Shown piece by piece: positions 1 to 11,216 of a DNA stretch of 64,000 nucleotides (position 1 is the first letter of the stretch; each line of letters opens with the position of its first letter). The notes beneath the pieces are model-generated. The model worked only from the letters and a program-made list of their open reading frames with translations, ran no database searches and was not told where the DNA came from. The stretch is taken from NCBI GenBank assembly GCA_002914805.1, contig JXTB01000115.1:647441-711440 (forward strand), in the 5' to 3' direction. Made by a program: the position numbers and the translations under genes. This stretch comes from Parasponia andersonii. Its lineage: Eukaryota; Streptophyta; Magnoliopsida; Rosales; Cannabaceae.

Positions 1-3
1 CAT

Positions 4-1500
4 TTGTGTATGAGAGGAGCAAAGAGCCTTGAATTCTTACCTCTAAACACTGAAATTGAGCAAACCTTGAGGGAGTTTAGAAGACAAAGAAATCATAGAA
101 ACAACCCTCAACCTACCATGGCCGACCAAGATAATGCAAGGCCACTTCGGGACTTTGTTGTTCCTGTGGTCAATAGGGTCAATTTTAGCATTTGAAAACT
201 AGTCATCAATGCCAATAATTTGAACTGAAGCCAATTATTATTCAGATAGTGCAAGGAATATGTCAGTTTGGTGGTTTGCCTAGTAATGATCCCAACTAAC
301 ACGTCATGAACTTCTTGGAGATTTGTGATACCTTTAAGCACAATGGGGTGAGTGATAATGCCATTCATTTATGGAACAAGGCAAAGGGATAGGTGAATGC
401 ACTATCTTCGGGATCCATCACCACGTGGGATGAACTAGCTCAGAAGTTCCTTGCCAAATTCTTCTCTCCTTCCAAGGTAGCTTAATTAAGGAATGACATT
501 ACCTTATTTGTGCAGTTCGATATTGAGTCTTTGTATGAATCTTGGGAGCGGTACAAGGAGCTAATGAGAAAATGTCCTCACCATGCAATTCCTAAATGGC
601 TATTGGTTCAAACTTTTTATAATGATTTGATGGAATATTTGACAATAATAATTGATGCAGTAGCTAGTAGTGTTTTAATAGGTAAATCTTCTGATAAAGC
701 GTTTGATTCATTAGAAGAGATGACTACAAATAACTACCAATGGCCTTCAAAAAGAATCAATCAGAAGAGAGTAGCTAGTATTAATGAGATAGAAGTCAAC
801 TTTGGCTGCCCAAGTAAATGCCTTGACCAAGAAACTGGATTCTATGACAGTTCATGGAGTGCATGCCTTGTAGAGTTCAGTCGAGGTTTATGAGCAATGC
901 AGTGATGATCATTTGAGTTCATTTTGCCCTATGAACGTGGAGTCAGCTCAATTTGTAGGCAATCCCAACCCACTACAATGCAATAACCCATACTTTAATT
1001 CCTATGATCTGGGTTGGAGAAATCATTTAAACTTTTCTTGAAGTAACTAAAACCATTAACGGTAGAGTTTTAATTCATTTCACACAAGAGAAGAAGCCAT
1101 CAATAGAAGAGACTCTCATGCAATACATAGCCAAGAATGAGACTACCCTTCAAAACTAAGCCACTACAATGAGATCTTTAGAGACACTACTTGGTCAATT
1201 GGCCAATATACTTACCAATTGACAATAAGGAAGTTTTCTAGTAATACTGAGGTAAATAAAAAGGGAGATATGATGGAGCAATGCAAAGTGGTGACCTTAA
1301 GAAGTGGGAAAGAACTACGAGGGATGTCAAAGGCTATTGAAGTGTCAAAAAAAGAGATTGAAAAGGAGAGTCAAGTTGTAGAGGAAGTTACTAGACATCT
1401 TCCAATAACCATGCCACCACCATCTTCATACAACCTACTGCTACTTTTCCCCCAAAGAATGCAAAAGAAGATATTTGACCAATAATTCTCTAAGTTCTTA
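4..1500 (+). pseudogene. Athila gag, broken
   Basis: Encodes the capsid precursor in an intact element. The first open piece (4-195) has the basic N-terminal start typical of Athila gag. After several frame changes the capsid-like part follows: a block reading NFLEICDTFKHNGV near 305-350, then an open piece at 510-893 with LYESWERYKELMRKCPHH, a retrotransposon gag signature. A lysine-rich piece at 1219-1485 is the gag C-terminal or gag-protease linker. At least four stops or frameshifts separate the blocks, so no full-length product is possible. The start lies at the left edge and the true N-terminus could begin slightly upstream of the window. Confidence 0.75.
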
Positions 1501-1566
1501 GAAGTGTTTAAGAATTTTCACATCAACATCGTATTTGCCGAGGCACTTGAACAAATGCCTAATTAG

Positions 1567-2274
1567 GTGAAGTTTATGAAGGAGATCCTTTCGAAGAAGA
1601 GGAGAATAGTTGAGTTTGAGATGGTGGCTTTGACCGAAGAGTATAGTGCCATCTTGTTGAAGAAGCTTCCACCCAAGTTAAGACATCTGAGGAGTTTCAC
1701 CATCCCTTGCACCATTGGTGAGTACTTTAATAGGCATGCTTTATGTGATTTAGGAGCAGGTATCAATTTGATGCCACATTCTAGCTTCAAAATACTTGGG
1801 TTGGGGGAATGTAGACTAACGACAATGACATTGTAATTTGCGGATCAGTCCTTGACTTATCCTAGAGGCATTGTTGAAAATATGCTAGTAAAGGTAGACA
1901 AGTTCATTTTTCCTGTTGATTTTAATGTGTTAAACATGGAGAAGGATAGAGAAATTCTCTTGATTTTGGGAAAACCATTTTTAGCCACGGGGATAACACT
2001 CATTGATGTCCAGAAAGGTGATCTTACTATGATTGTTGATAGTCAAGAGGTAAAGTTCAATGTTTTCAAGGCCATGAAAATGAATGATGATCTTAAAAAT
2101 TGTTGCAGAGTTGATATCTGTGATCGCTTGGTTATGGAAACTTTTGAAACTAGTCATGTGACAGATCCTTTTGAAGACATAATTCTGAATGGGGGTAATG
2201 TGGTGTCAAAGGAAGTAAGGGAATGTTTGCATGCCATGAACACATTCCCTCACTTTGTCAAAATGAATTTTTAG
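1567..2274 (+). pseudogene. Athila aspartic protease, broken
   Basis: Retroviral-type aspartic protease domain. The active-site region reads CDLGAGINLMPHS (about 1744-1782), where DLGA stands in the DTGA position as is usual in Athila proteases. After a stop at 1834 the same frame continues with YPRGIVENMLVKVDKFIFPVDF and ILGKPFLATG, the conserved C-terminal flap and ILG motifs. The 1567-1836 and 1852-2274 segments are in one frame separated by one or two stops. The domain links gag to RT, as in intact elements. Lineage assignment is confident; activity is excluded by the stops. Confidence 0.8.
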
Positions 2275-2329
2275 TTTGAGGCACTTGACAGACTAGCTAA
2301 AGTAAAACCTACTATCACACCTTCCATTG

Positions 2330-3850
2330 AGGTCTCACCTGTTGTTGAGCTCAAACCATTGCCCAGCCATTGGAAGTATACCTTTCTTGGTAAAGAGTCA
2401 ACTTTGCTAGTCATTATTTTTGCTGATTTGGACAAACTACAAGAAGAGAAGCTACTAAGAGTGTTGGAACATCATAAAGCAATCTTGGGGTAGAAAATTA
2501 TGAATATTAGGGGTATTATCTCTTCTATTTGAGTGTATAAAATCTTATTAGAAGAAGAGTACAAAACTTATATTGAGCATTAACGGAGGTGGTGAAAAAT
2601 GAAATAATTATATGATTAGATGCTAGAATCATTTACCCCATTTCATATAGCTCTTGAGTGAGTCTTATTCAGTGTGTACCAAAGAAGGGAGTAATCTATA
2701 GTCACCAACAAGAACAATGAATTGATTTCTACAAGAATAGCAATGAGGTGGAGAGTATGCATGGATTATTGGAAGCTGAACAAGGCCACTCGAAAAGATC
2801 ACTTTCCTGTAATATTCATTGATCAAATTCATGATAGACTAGCTGGACACAATTTTTATTGCTTCCTGGACGGTTACCATGGTTTCAACTAGATTGCTAT
2901 TACCTCAGAAGACTAAGAATTGACCATATTCACTTGTCCTTACAGAAGTTTTGCGTTCAAAAGGATGTCATTTGTTCATGGAATGCTATAACTAATTTTC
3001 AAAGGTGTATGATGGAAATTTTCACGGACATGGTGGAGAAGTTCTTTGTGGTATTTGTGGATGATTTTTTAGTTTTTGGTGATTCATGTGATTTGTGCCT
3101 GGATAATCTGTCACTAGTGCTAAAGCATTATGAAGACATAAATATGGTACTTAATTGGGAGAAATGCCATTTCATGGTGCAAGAGGGAGTAGTACTTGGT
3201 CACAAGATGTCTAAAAATGCCATTAAAGTAGACAAAGCCAAGTTAGAAACTATTCTGAAGCTTCCTCCTTCGGTCAATGTCAAGGGAATTCAAAGTTTCC
3301 TTGGCCATGCCAGGTATTAACGAAGATTCATTAAGGACTTCTCCAAAATTACCAACCATTGTGTACACTACTCGAGAAGGATGGGGTATTTAATTTTGAT
3401 GATGTCTGTTTGCATGCGTTTGAAACTCTAAAACTGAGATTTATGACAGCACCTATAATTGTGGTACCAGATTAGGCCTTACTCTTTGAGTTGATGTGTG
3501 ATGTTAGTGACAATGCTATTGGAGCTATTTTGGGATAGTGAAAAGACAAGATGTTTCATGCCATATATTACGCAAGCAAGACTCTCAATGAAGCTTAATC
3601 CAACCACATAATAACGGAGAAAGAGTTACTAGATGTGGTATTTGCATTTGAAAAATTTAGATCCTATTTGATTGGCATGAGGTAATTGCATACACAGATT
3701 ATGCCGCAATCAAATATCTCATTGCCAAGAAAGATACAAAGCCTTGGTTAATTCGATGGGTCCTTCTACTGCAAGAGTTTGATTTAGAAGTTAAAGATAG
3801 GAAGGGAATAGAGAACTAAGTAGATGATCGCTTCTCCTCAGTGGAGGAGA
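2330..3850 (+). pseudogene. Athila reverse transcriptase and RNase H, broken
   Basis: The RT part is best preserved in 2859-3320, which carries FQRCMMEIFTDMVEKF, the catalytic FVDDF box (YxDD family) near 3055, and LNWEKCHFMVQEG, ending in the thumb motif VKGIQSFLGHARY. The N-terminal RT region (about 2700-2860) is recognisable only through frameshifts. After a stop at 3318 an RNase H-like stretch follows (CDVSDNAIGAILG near 3500, then ASKTLNEA and [10 protein letters not shown] near 3570-3680). In an intact element these copy RNA into DNA and degrade the template. Several stops show the copy is dead. Confidence 0.85.
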
Positions 3851-3899
3851 AAAATGAAGATGCTAAGTTGCTAATTAATGAAAACTTTCCTGATGAGTA

Positions 3900-5180
3900 A
3901 CTCTTTGTGCTAGACAATAATGCACCATAGTATGCTGACTATGTGAACTACCTGGTGTGTAAGCAAATGCCTCCTAACGTCACTTATCACCAAAAAAAGT
4001 TCTTACATAATGTGAGATACTATTTCTAAGATGATCTCTTTTTATTTAAACAATCTGCTGATCATATTATTCGGCAATGCGTTCGCAAAAAGGAGATAGA
4101 AGGCATACTCTACCATTGCCATGATTTAGAGTATGGTGGTCATTTTGGAGGAGAAAGAACCGCTGCCAAGATATTATGATCAAGATTCTATTGGCCATCG
4201 TTGTTCAAAGATGCCCATTTCTTTATTTCAATATGTGATAGATGTCACGAATAGGTAACATCTCTTGAAGGAACGAAATGCCCCTCAACTCTATCTTAGA
4301 GGTTGAGATCTTTGATGTATTGGGGTCGACTTCATGAGACCATTCATTCCATCCTTTGGCAATCTTTACATTTTGATGGCAGTAGACTATGTTTCAAAAT
4401 AGATTGAAGTAGTGGCATTACCTACCAATGACTCTAAGATAAGATAGTACTCAGCTTTCTTAAGAAAAATGTCTTCTCTCGCTATGGCACACCAAGGGCA
4501 GTAATTAGTGACGAAGGCTCCCATTTTTGCAACAAGTACTTTGAAGCTTTGCTTGCTAGGTATAGAGTTACATACAGAGTTGTAGTAACTTACCATCCTC
4601 AAACTAATGGGCAAATTGAGATTTCTAACCTAGAAGTGAAGCGCATCCTCAAGAAAATGGTAAGTCCCAAATGCAAGGATTGGTCCAAGAGGATTGGTGA
4701 TGCTTTATGGGCATACCATACTGCATACAAGACTCCAACTAGTACTTCTCTGTATAGGCTATTGTTTGGGAAAGCTTGTCATTTTCTATTTGAGTTGGAG
4801 CATAAGGCTTATTGGATAGTCAAACAGCTAAATTATGATTCGCAAGCAACTGGAGAGAAACGTCTCTTATAGCTTAATAAGATAGATGAATTCTGAAACC
4901 AAGTGTATGAAAATGCCAAGTTGTACAAGGAACAAGTGAAGAGATGGCACGATAAGAAGATCATCAATCAGGAGTTCAGACTAGGTTAGAAAGTTTTACT
5001 CTTCAACTTTTGGTTGAGGCTTTTTCCACGAAAACTCAAATCAAGTGGTCCAGTCCTTTCACAGTGGTAAATATGTGTCCACATGGTGCTATTGAGATAG
5101 AAGATGCTAGTCAAATAGATGATTTAAAGTTAACAGACAAAGGTTGAAGGAGTATTTGGACGGACAAATTGATCAAGAGT
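3900..5180 (+). pseudogene. Athila integrase, broken
   Basis: An H-H/C-C zinc-binding part is visible near 4105-4250 (YHCHD then ICDRCHE). The core follows with GVDFMRPFIPSFGN near 4325 (first catalytic D) and MAVDYVSK near 4377. The best open piece, 4549-4872, includes [13 protein letters not shown], which holds the third catalytic acid E, and [11 protein letters not shown]. The tail ends near 5150 with a motif resembling the usual C-terminal end of plant gypsy pol. Stops at about 4400, 4448, 4505 and 4870 inactivate it. It would insert the cDNA copy in a working element. Confidence 0.85.
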
Positions 5181-6353
5181 AGTTTTCAATCTCTCTAGCT
5201 AATTCTCAATGAAGAATGGCTTGGTTAAGCTAGAGTAATTAAATGAATGCTAATTGGGAGGCAACATAAGCTTTTGAATTGTTTGTACTTGGAAATTCCA
5301 GTGAGTTTTTGTTTGGTTGTGTTTTGTCAGAAATAAGCTCGAGAAGCTATGCTAGAAGGGGTAAAAGTGAAGAAAATTTGGTTTGAGTAGGCATTTTGGC
5401 ATTTTAGTAGTCCAAAATGGCACCTCGGCACCTATCTGGAGCGCCACAAAATGGTGCCCTAGTGCCTTGGTATGCTTGCACCTAGGCGGTGGCACTGCAG
5501 TGCCACCTTGTGATGCAGCGTCACCACCAAGGGCAAAAAACCAAATGGCATGTTGGCACTGCAGTACCAATTCGTGGTGCCCGTGGCTCCCTCTCACCAC
5601 TAAAACCATTTTCCAGCTTCCACACCTTCTCTTCAACCATTACCTCTATACATTCTTCCTTCTCCCACCAAACTCCAAAACCTCACCATTTTCCTTCTAC
5701 CATCAACCATTTCAACTTCCAAATATCACCATCATCACACTATTTCATCATTTCTATCGTTATTCTTCATATCTATTGTTGGTCTACCACTCCAACCATC
5801 AAAAGAAACTCTTCAAGTGAGTATTCTTCTTTTCCATTGTGCTTTTGATTGCTTATTATAAATATTGGGAAGATCTTGATCTACATACCATTGTTACAAG
5901 CTTAAAATTTCCTTGCACACCAAGTGTTTGATAAAATGCTTCTAAGGTGATTAATGCTTGAAAATGCTTTATTTGAGGAAGTTTTGAGTGGAAAAAATAT
6001 TCTTGTTATTTCTAAGCAAGAGGGAGTGATTTGTGCTCATTTTTTTTGGGAGAAAATTTGGTTTGCGAGAATTGCCTTCTTATGTATTTTTGGCATACTC
6101 CTCCAAGTTAGTAACATCTGGAGTGCATAAATAGATCATTTGGTGTGTCATTGAAGCTAGTTGATGGTAATAATAGTTGTTAATTTTTACAGAAAGTAAT
6201 TTTGGAATGCAAATAATGATGTTCACCTAGTGATTAGTGGGGAAAAGTTGTGTTGCTTAAATCAATTTTCAGATTTATACTAGAATCTTTTTGTTGCAAA
6301 AGCTGAGTTGTGCTACTAGTTAGGGAAGTTTCAAAGTTCTCAGTGTTAGTATC
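5181..6353 (+). other. Athila spacer between integrase and env-position domain, with palindromes
   Basis: No convincing coding region. Overlapping open frames at 5352-5848 look incidental. The segment 5400-5580 is enriched in GGCAC...GTGCC words, including a perfect 20-bp palindrome at 5488-5507 centred on CTGCAG. The 5600-5830 part is pyrimidine-rich (CCA/TTC/CTT runs), and 5830-6350 is AT-rich noncoding. Confidence 0.5.
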
Positions 6354-7110
6354 ATGGCACCTAAAAGAAAAGCTGTAGCTACTAGTCCAAGTTTTGAACA
6401 AGACCGCTTTGTTATGTTGGATGCTTCCAAACGATTTGGGTGTAAAAGAGTAGTCATTCCTAAGAGGGGTTTTGACATAGGTGAAGACAATTTCCTTGAT
6501 ATTGTAGCTGAAATCAAAAGGAAAAAATGGGAAACACGTTGTGAGTAACCAAATGCCGAGATACGAGTGATTATATAGGAATTCTATGCCAACACAGCTG
6601 AACATAGAAACTGCATCACCAAAGTTCAAGGAAAAAATGTTTTATTTACAAGGGCAGATATCAACTCTTGTTTCAAGTTGCCTAACATAGATAAGGATGA
6701 GCTAGCCACCTTTCAAAACGTGCAAAACTACGATGATATCTTGAAAGCTCTATGCAAACTAGGCGTTAATTGGATTTGGCACAAGGACGAGAGGAAATGT
6801 CTCAAGACCAAAACCATGTTTGCCCCTACCAAAGCTTGGCCTTATTTAAGAATGGTCGTTTGATGCCAGTATCTCATTAAAGTGATATCACGCCTGATTG
6901 AGTTGTCCTACTTTATGCCATCATCAAAGGATTATCTACTGATGTAGGGAGAGTTATTCGATACTCCATCCTTTATGCCATTCGAAAGGTTAGAATTGGA
7001 ATGATGTGCCCGTCATTAATCATCAAATTATGCTCCCAAGCTAAAGTTGTTTGGGAACCTAGTGATGAGCTTTCCTTCCTCAACCTGTCCTCAACTGCCT
7101 GACCTTAGTG
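6354..7110 (+). pseudogene. Env-position domain of Athila (plant putative transposon protein type)
   Basis: The first open piece (6354-6548) begins MAPKRKAVATSPSFEQ, a basic start, then FGCKRVVIPKRGFDIGED and IKRKKWETRCE. Beyond a stop at 6546 the frame continues with EFYANTAEHRN, and a second piece at 6678-6863 reads LPNIDKDELATF and LGVNWIWHKDER. A third stretch to about 7110 contains GRVIRYSILYAIRK. This matches in arrangement the plant putative transposon protein domain often found after pol in Athila elements (Pfam family PF20167 as I recall it). Function is unknown; no signal peptide or membrane segment is evident here. At least two stops break it. Confidence 0.6.
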
Positions 7111-8491
7111 AGATTATTAAAACATAAGTTGACATCCCATTTGTCTATAGGAGCTTCCTCTAGTAGGCAGTGCCCTAGTGCCTCAGTTCTTGAGTCTGTA
7201 GTCATATTCAGATTTTAATAAAGAGGTTGTTTTTCCATATTTTGTGCCTTGAGGACAATGCACTTACTAAGTTTGGGCGATTTTGTCAATTGTTCTTTTT
7301 TGTTCTATTGTTTAAGTTTTTATGGTGAGTTCTCTTTTATAGTTTATTTGTAGTGAGCTTCTGAGCTAGGTTATAGGTAGATGATAGGACTGGGAGTGTG
7401 TGGAATAAATCTTTAGAAATATTTAGTATCAGGACTGTTTGTGTGCTTAAATCTGTTGTGGTTTTGCTTTGTGAATAGCTCTTGAATACATTTTGCACAT
7501 AGTTGTGAGCATTTAACCTTGAATTTCTTAGAATAGCTTTATGCTTATAGCTCAGAAATTTATTTAGTCTCTTGTCATCTTAGAATGTGTTTAATTACAA
7601 ATTGAGGAAAAATCTTAGATAGTATGAAAATCAAAGAAATGGCAAACTTAAGCTCAAATCTCTCAAACATGTAGGCCATCTTTGGACTAGTTGAGCCTTT
7701 AAAATCTACCCATATATTTAATATCATTAGTCAACCTATTGAGCTAATTCCTTATTCTTTTCATTCTTTTTGACCAATAAATAACGTCCTAAATGACCTC
7801 AATTTACATCGTAGATGAATGAAAGAAAAATTTTGAATTTGTGGTGAAGTTTGAGCAATTTAAGAAAAATGAGAAATCTTTTTGAAGGGAGAAGTTTGGC
7901 TACCAATTAGTAGTTTAAAAAAAGTTGAAAAATAGGTCAAAAAGTAAGTGTGGAGAAAATTTCTACGGTATGTTTAAAAGATTTATATTTATTGAGCAAA
8001 GAAGGCATCTGTGGTATGAATAAGCCTAAATGATACCATTCCATCCGCCCATACCTAAGCTTCACATTATAAGCCGATTAAAGATCTATTAATCTTTGAT
8101 TTAGTGCTATTCTATATTAGTGGAGATTGTCATAAAAAAAAAGCTTATGAGATGACTATGTAACTCGTATTAAGATAACTTTATGTTCGTAACCTAAGTT
8201 TGCATAAAGCGATCCTAGTATTAAGGGTTAAGTATAAGCAACTATCCCATACACACACCAAGAGTATAAATGGAGTAAGATCACTGCCATTATTAAAAGT
8301 CTAAACTTTCATGATGCTTTAAGTTTCCATTGAAATATAAAAACTCTGTTGACAGTTTTAAGACCAATTTAACCTCATTCAGAAGCTCAGTTTGTGTTAT
8401 CCTATTTCTTGAGTGATTGTAGTAATTATTTTCAGTTGTTGTTTCGTTATCTCAGCTCAAGGATGGGCTTTTGATTAAGTTTTGGGGAATT
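7111..8491 (+). other. Athila 3' noncoding spacer with two purine/T-G tracts
   Basis: No ORF. Near 7249-7275 sits GAGGACAATGC followed by TAAGTTTGGGC, a motif commonly seen downstream of Athila env-position ORFs. A second version, ending in GTTTTGGGGAA (about 8479-8489), directly precedes the LTR and is the best polypurine-tract candidate. The rest is AT-rich and shows no structure I can name. Confidence 0.5.
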
Positions 8492-9983
8492 CGTTAAATG
8501 GATTTGACATTCAACTTTACTATCTTTTCAAGCTTAAGAATTGCTTGTCTTTGAGGTAATTTTATCCAATTTTTTTTTTGGTGTATATTTTAGGTGAGGA
8601 GTCTTGAGCTAGAGAATACCAACTTTTGAAGAAAAATTGACATTTAATCAAGGCAATTTTGATCAATTGCAAGTAAAGACAGGAGAACTCAATCTCGGCA
8701 TCTCAGTGGAGTGAAGAAACTCCACCAGATGGAGAAAAACTGGGCGAAAAGTGGGCACTGTAGTGCCAAAATGGCACTACAGTGTTGGGAGTTCCAGAAA
8801 CCTGGCGCCGTAGTACTATGGTATTAATCTCATGGCACTAAGTGCCACTTGCATGGTGCCATAGCATAGGATTAGCTATTTAGTGGTGCAACAATGCCAC
8901 CTTATTGATCATCTTGGCACCGAGGTGCTTAATCTAGCACCGCAGCACGACAAAGCACAAACATGTTGCAAAATTCCTGGATTGTGACCGGTTTTGCCTC
9001 TAGTATTTAACTTCTCTTCTGTAATCAGTTGAGGAGTAGGGGAGAAAACCTAGCAGCCAAAGTTAGAAAGAGCTAGAGAGAGTTTCTGAAGGAGACAGAA
9101 CAAAGAGCAGAAGGAACACGAGGATTTAAGAGGAAACCAGCGGATTGAACAAGCTTCAAAAAGTTTTTCTATCTTTCCTCTGTTATTTTTTTATTTTCCT
9201 GCTATGGACATGTATTAGCTATGTCATTTTTGTTACGTTATTCTTTACATAACTATGAACTCAACTCTTTCTCTAGGGATATAATCAAACCTCTAATGTA
9301 ATTCAATTACGTTATTTTACTCAGTTTTTCTTGATATCTATTGATGAGTTAATTGTTCTACCTTATACTTAATGCTTCTGTTCATTTAGCCATTAAACTG
9401 ATTGTTGTGTGAAATCTATATGAACTTGGAAAGGGGAGTGTAGATTCAAAGATAGGTTGAACAACATAGGATTGCCTAGTCTAGGGTGAGTTTACATAGA
9501 ATAGAAATATACCTAAGTAACTTATGCAACCTTAGATAGGAATTACCAAACTTAATGAGTTTAATCAATTTATGTAAGGAGTAATATACTATTTTGTTTA
9601 AGTATTTTCACCTATATCTTGGAAAGGAATTTGTTAATACCATTGAATTCCCAGTTGTTAATTCTAAGTGGATGATTGAACAGCGAGAAAAACTAGTAAT
9701 TGAATGAGTTAGAGGAGAGATTGCATTCCTTGGCTTTATCTTATTGTTATAAAACTACCATTGGTTGTTTACTATTAATTTCCATTATTTCTTTTTTTTT
9801 TTATTGAATCCATATCTTAATTTCGGTTGAAAACAACTACTTCTTGTCATTTGGAAAAATTGTCAACTTATTTTGGTTAGTACTTACCAGTTATAATTCA
9901 TTCACTCCTCATGGGATTCGACACTCACTGACCTTCTATATTACTTATTGCCACCTATATACTTGCGGTATTTTGTGTATTAG
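8492..9983 (+). repeat. Athila 3' LTR
   Basis: Starts just after the polypurine-like tract at CGTTAAATG, a decayed form of the usual TGATAAATG. It ends near CACCTATATACTTGCGGTAT, a terminal word found in many Athila LTRs. The U3 part (8680-8960) holds repeated GGCAC/GTGCC words and a 13-bp inverted repeat (8756-8768 with 8772-8784). Boundaries are inferred, since the 5' LTR lies outside the window and cannot be compared. Confidence 0.65.
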
Positions 9984-9984
9984 A

Positions 9985-10888
9985 AATAGCCCAAATGGCC
10001 AAAGTTTAAGTATACCCAAAAATATCCTACACTCAGAAAAGTTTCAGAGTAATATAATTTATATCATGTAATCAAATTCTATCACAGATATTCATATAGT
10101 TCTTAAATCACATTTGTTATTATATGTTGCAAAAAATAAGTTTTATTAAAAATGATATAAAACAGAAGTAACCTAACACACTAGAATAGCAATACCATAC
10201 TATTGGATCCTCAAGGTATCATTGGATGATTGCTCGGAAGATTAGGATCCAATTCTAGGCTCTCAATCATTCTCTTATGAAAAACTAACTTCTCAATGGA
10301 GCTTTAAATCCACAAATAGAATTTTTCACTAAATTCTTTGTATCCAAAATAGCTAGGTTAGACGTATAATTTATTTGATTCAAGTCTAGGCTGAAACTAG
10401 ACCAGTAGCATACAAAATGAGGGAAATCTCAGCCATCTGATTTCATTTTTCATACTGGTTACCAAACATAGTCAATATATATACCAATATTCTTCATTTT
10501 ATAAGTACATTCTAAAAATAATATGAAAAATGTAATCTAATAGTCGGATCAAAAAGTCAAACTTAAGCTCAAAACACTCAAACATGGCAACTTTTAAACT
10601 GGGCAAAATTAGATGGTGAAATAGATACATTGATGTACCTCTCGACGAGACAAAGCTAATGAGCCCAAAAATGCGAGTTGAAATAGCCCAAAACGATATC
10701 GAAAATTCAAATTCCTCTGTAGTGTATTTTCTTCTTCGGTGATAGTGAGTTGCTCTAGCAACTCCAGCAGATCGGCGACAAGCTCGCGGTGGCATAGAAA
10801 TGCTTCGCTAGCAGTCCTCGCAGTTGGACAAGGATAGGATGTGGCTTCTGTGGGTCTTGACCTCTTTGAACCAAGAATGGGCAAGAGA

Positions 10889-10929
<41 letters not shown>

Positions 10930-11159
10930 TGTTAGGAGGGAGAAAAAAATAAGGGTCACATGGCCCTGTAATAGGGACCGTGTCATTTTTAAAAAAATTG
11001 CACAATAATCCCCCATTTTCAAAATTATCTCATTTTAGTCCCTCAAAAATTACATTTTAGTGCTCACTTCTTGAAACTTTTGCAACTTAGTCCTTTTATT
11101 AATTAATCCGAAAATCATTAAAATGACCAAAATACTCCTTGAAAATTTGGGGTTTTACA
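9985..11159 (-). repeat. Tekay 3' LTR, partial
   Basis: Aligns to 16977-17668, for example the shared words TCTATCACAGATATTCA and TTGGGGTTTTACA. Ends at 11159 in TTTTACA, which reads TGTAAAACC on the coding strand. Bases 11160-11178 give the purine-rich AAGAAAGGTAGA on the minus strand, the polypurine tract just upstream of the 3' LTR. About 1 kb of the LTR's left part is missing from here. Confidence 0.8.
10890..10927. repeat. (GA)n microsatellite
   Basis: About 19 uninterrupted AG units inside the Tekay LTR. On the element's strand it reads (CT)n. The matching place in the other LTR (about 17400-17455) is also GA-rich but interrupted, so the run expanded after insertion. Confidence 0.9.
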
Positions 11160-11216
11160 TTCTACCTTTCTTATAGGAATTTTATCCCGAAATCCAAATA
11201 CAAGTCAAGGCTTACA

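Larger units (their letters stand above)
1..9983 (+). mobile_element. Athila-type Ty3/gypsy retrotransposon, 5' end outside window
   Basis: The order gag, protease, reverse transcriptase, RNase H, integrase, env-position domain, long 3' noncoding spacer and 3' LTR is that of the plant Athila lineage. The 5' LTR and primer-binding site would lie left of base 1. Every domain carries stops or frameshifts, so the copy is dead. The right edge runs into sequence homologous to the LTR of the neighbouring Tekay element, which suggests Athila inserted into that LTR. The exact right end is uncertain by about 15 bp because no clear CA terminus is visible. Lineage is judged from domain order and the sequence style of protease and RT. 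Confidence 0.85.

Noticed and set aside
5352-5848. Open frames of 94-145 codons after Athila integrase
   Set aside because: They overlap on both strands and follow palindromic and CCA/TTC-rich DNA; no conserved domain.
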